DNA of 64,000 nucleotides from the NCBI GenBank assembly GCA_003553945.1, contig PWEL01000025.1, positions 1 to 64,000 of the forward strand. Reading direction: 5' to 3'. A program made the translations under genes and the position numbers. The stretch is from Mollicutes bacterium (GTDB lineage: Bacteria > Bacillota_I > Bacilli_A > Izemoplasmatales > Izemoplasmataceae). The notes beneath the pieces are model-generated. The model saw nothing but the letters and a program-made list of their open reading frames with translations. It was not told the DNA's origin and did not search any database. Positions 63,127 through 64,000 of the stretch are shown piece after piece (the first letter of the stretch is position 1; each line of letters opens with the position of its first letter).

Positions 63127-63755
63127 AGCATATCCTCCGATATAAGGATACGTCCCAGCCTTACTACATCGGCCCCTTCCTCGAGGGCGATATCATAGTC
63201 CTCGCTCATCCCCATCGACAGTCTGCCCGCCTGCGGATGCTTCGAGACGACCTCGTCCCTGAGCCGGCGCAGTGTTCTGAACTCCTCCCGGACGGTCTCT
63301 TTGTCCGAGTAGGACGCCATGCCCATGAGTCCTTCGATCCGACAAAGGTCATAGGGGGCGAGGCTGTCGATGAAATCGAGCGTCTTTTCCGGCGCGACGC
63401 CGTGCTTCTGGGGCTCTTTTGATATGTTGACCTGGACATAGCACGAAAGGGGCTGTTCGCGACGCTTTTGAATCTCTCGTGCAAGCTTCAGCCTGTCCAG
63501 GCTGTGCAAGGTGTCGATGGCGTTGATGATCTTCTTCACTTTCTTCGTCTGCAGTGTGCCGAGGAAATGCCAGCGGATCGGAAGTGAGATGCGTGGGTGC
63601 TTCTCGAGGAACCCTTCAACACGGCTTTCGCCGAAATCCTCTATGCCGGCGTCGTAATAGAAGGGGATGTCGTCGGCGTCGATATATTTGCTGGCCATCA
63701 CGATCTGCACGTCGGGATGGGCTTCTCTCAGCTGTTCGAGCAGTGCCTTGTTCAT
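63123..63755 (-). CDS. yggS: PLP homeostasis protein YggS/YlmE (alanine racemase-like fold)
   Basis: This 210-residue PLP-binding protein (PROSC family) has the cofactor lysine in MASKY (Lys23), the HFLGTLQTKK block (HxIGxLQ type) and the C-terminal SMGMSEDYDIALEEGADVVRLG signature. The family buffers pyridoxal phosphate and lacks racemase activity. It lies between ftsZ and sepF, the Firmicute order. Confidence 0.94.
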   Translation of the reverse strand: MNKALLEQLREAHPDVQIVMASKYIDADDIPFYYDAGIEDFGESRVEGFLEKHPRISLPIRWHFLGTLQTKKVKKIINAIDTLHSLDRLKLAREIQKRREQPLSCYVQVNISKEPQKHGVAPEKTLDFIDSLAPYDLCRIEGLMGMASYSDKETVREEFRTLRRLRDEVVSKHPQAGRLSMGMSEDYDIALEEGADVVRLGRILISEDML

Positions 63756-63765
63756 CTAATCTTCC

Positions 63766-64000
63766 TTATTTGAAACGTGATTTGAGCCAGGAAGGGATGT
63801 TCTCCTTCTTCGGTTTCTCCTCTTCTTTATCTTCCTTCTTCTCTTTTTCCTTTTTCTTCTTGCCGGATTTCTTGTCGCTCCTCGGGGCGTACTCGCCTTC
63901 GACATACTCGCTTTCGCCGAGCGTCTCGAGCTCGACAGTCTTGCTTTCGTCGAAGCCGGTGGCGATCACTGTGACGATCACTTCATCTTCTAAGTCTTCG
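63766..64000 (-). CDS. ftsZ: Cell division protein FtsZ, C-terminal part (5' end beyond the window)
   Basis: The frame runs off the window edge, and about 77 residues are visible. It starts within EDEVIVTVIATGFDE, the conserved end of the FtsZ GTPase core. A highly charged Lys/Glu linker (about 40 residues) follows, and it ends in IPSWLKSRFK, the C-terminal peptide that binds FtsA, SepF or similar partners. Position next to yggS and sepF agrees. The GTPase domain cannot be assessed. Confidence 0.93.
   Translation of the reverse strand, partial: EDLEDEVIVTVIATGFDESKTVELETLGESEYVEGEYAPRSDKKSGKKKKEKEKKEDKEEEKPKKENIPSWLKSRFK

Overview
The window is chromosomal DNA from a low-complexity-genome Bacillota (Firmicutes). 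Signs of this are RecU, RNase J, a GlpP antiterminator, two T-boxes, FMN and TPP riboswitches, SepF/YlmE-type division genes, an HPr with the regulatory serine, and the gene order ftsZ-yggS-sepF-yggT-ileS. The standard code is used (TGA is a stop). Coding DNA is GC-rich. Several loci lack a gene normally found there in Bacilli: clpX between tig and lon, divIVA and ylmH before ileS, prp between rplU and rpmA, and ruvB next to ruvA. I read this as a lineage on the Erysipelotrichia/Mollicutes side of Bacilli, but I cannot place it from sequence alone. No rRNA, tRNA, CRISPR array, prophage or intact insertion sequence was seen.

Layout. 1-7702 (+): glycerol block. glpP, a three-gene anaerobic glycerol-3-phosphate dehydrogenase-like operon, a membrane alpha/beta hydrolase and glpK follow one another. 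Three of the leaders carry the same short motif overlapping a terminator hairpin. 7703-11979 (+): FMN-riboswitch-controlled ribD-ribE-ribBA-ribH plus a HAD phosphatase. 12047-17845: PfoR-like membrane protein, radical SAM protein, rarA (minus), PHP hydrolase, an AT-rich gap and asparaginase. 17857-25446 (minus): rplU-rpmA, then a GNAT/P-loop fusion, obgE, two tandem mgtE genes, ruvA and a divergent HExxH peptidase. 25604-28755 (minus): PLD-family lipid enzyme, mutY, radC. 28868-30583 (+): ptsI.

30662-43916 (minus): T-box-valS-folC; a five-repeat carbohydrate-binding pseudopilin behind a probable c-di-GMP riboswitch; lon-engB; ptsH with a HAD gene; tig; rnjA-nudix. 44054-44632 (+): recU. 44647-64000 (minus): glgA-glgC; TPP riboswitch-thiT; pdp-VOC; a membrane GGDEF protein, thyA, folA and plsC; ssb; an M16 peptidase pair; T-box-ileS with two YczE-like membrane proteins, deoC and deoD; yggT, sepF, yggS and the 3' end of ftsZ.

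How it works together. Glycerol is phosphorylated by GlpK, whose PTS-phosphorylated histidine (His230) is present, and oxidised by the GlpP-controlled operon. PtsI and HPr in the same window supply the phosphate signal. Deoxynucleosides are salvaged by Pdp, DeoD and DeoC. Folate and thymidylate genes (folC, folA, thyA) are present. The most unusual element is a type IV pilin-like protein carrying five CBM5/12-like repeats, apparently controlled by c-di-GMP; a diguanylate cyclase gene lies 16 kb away.
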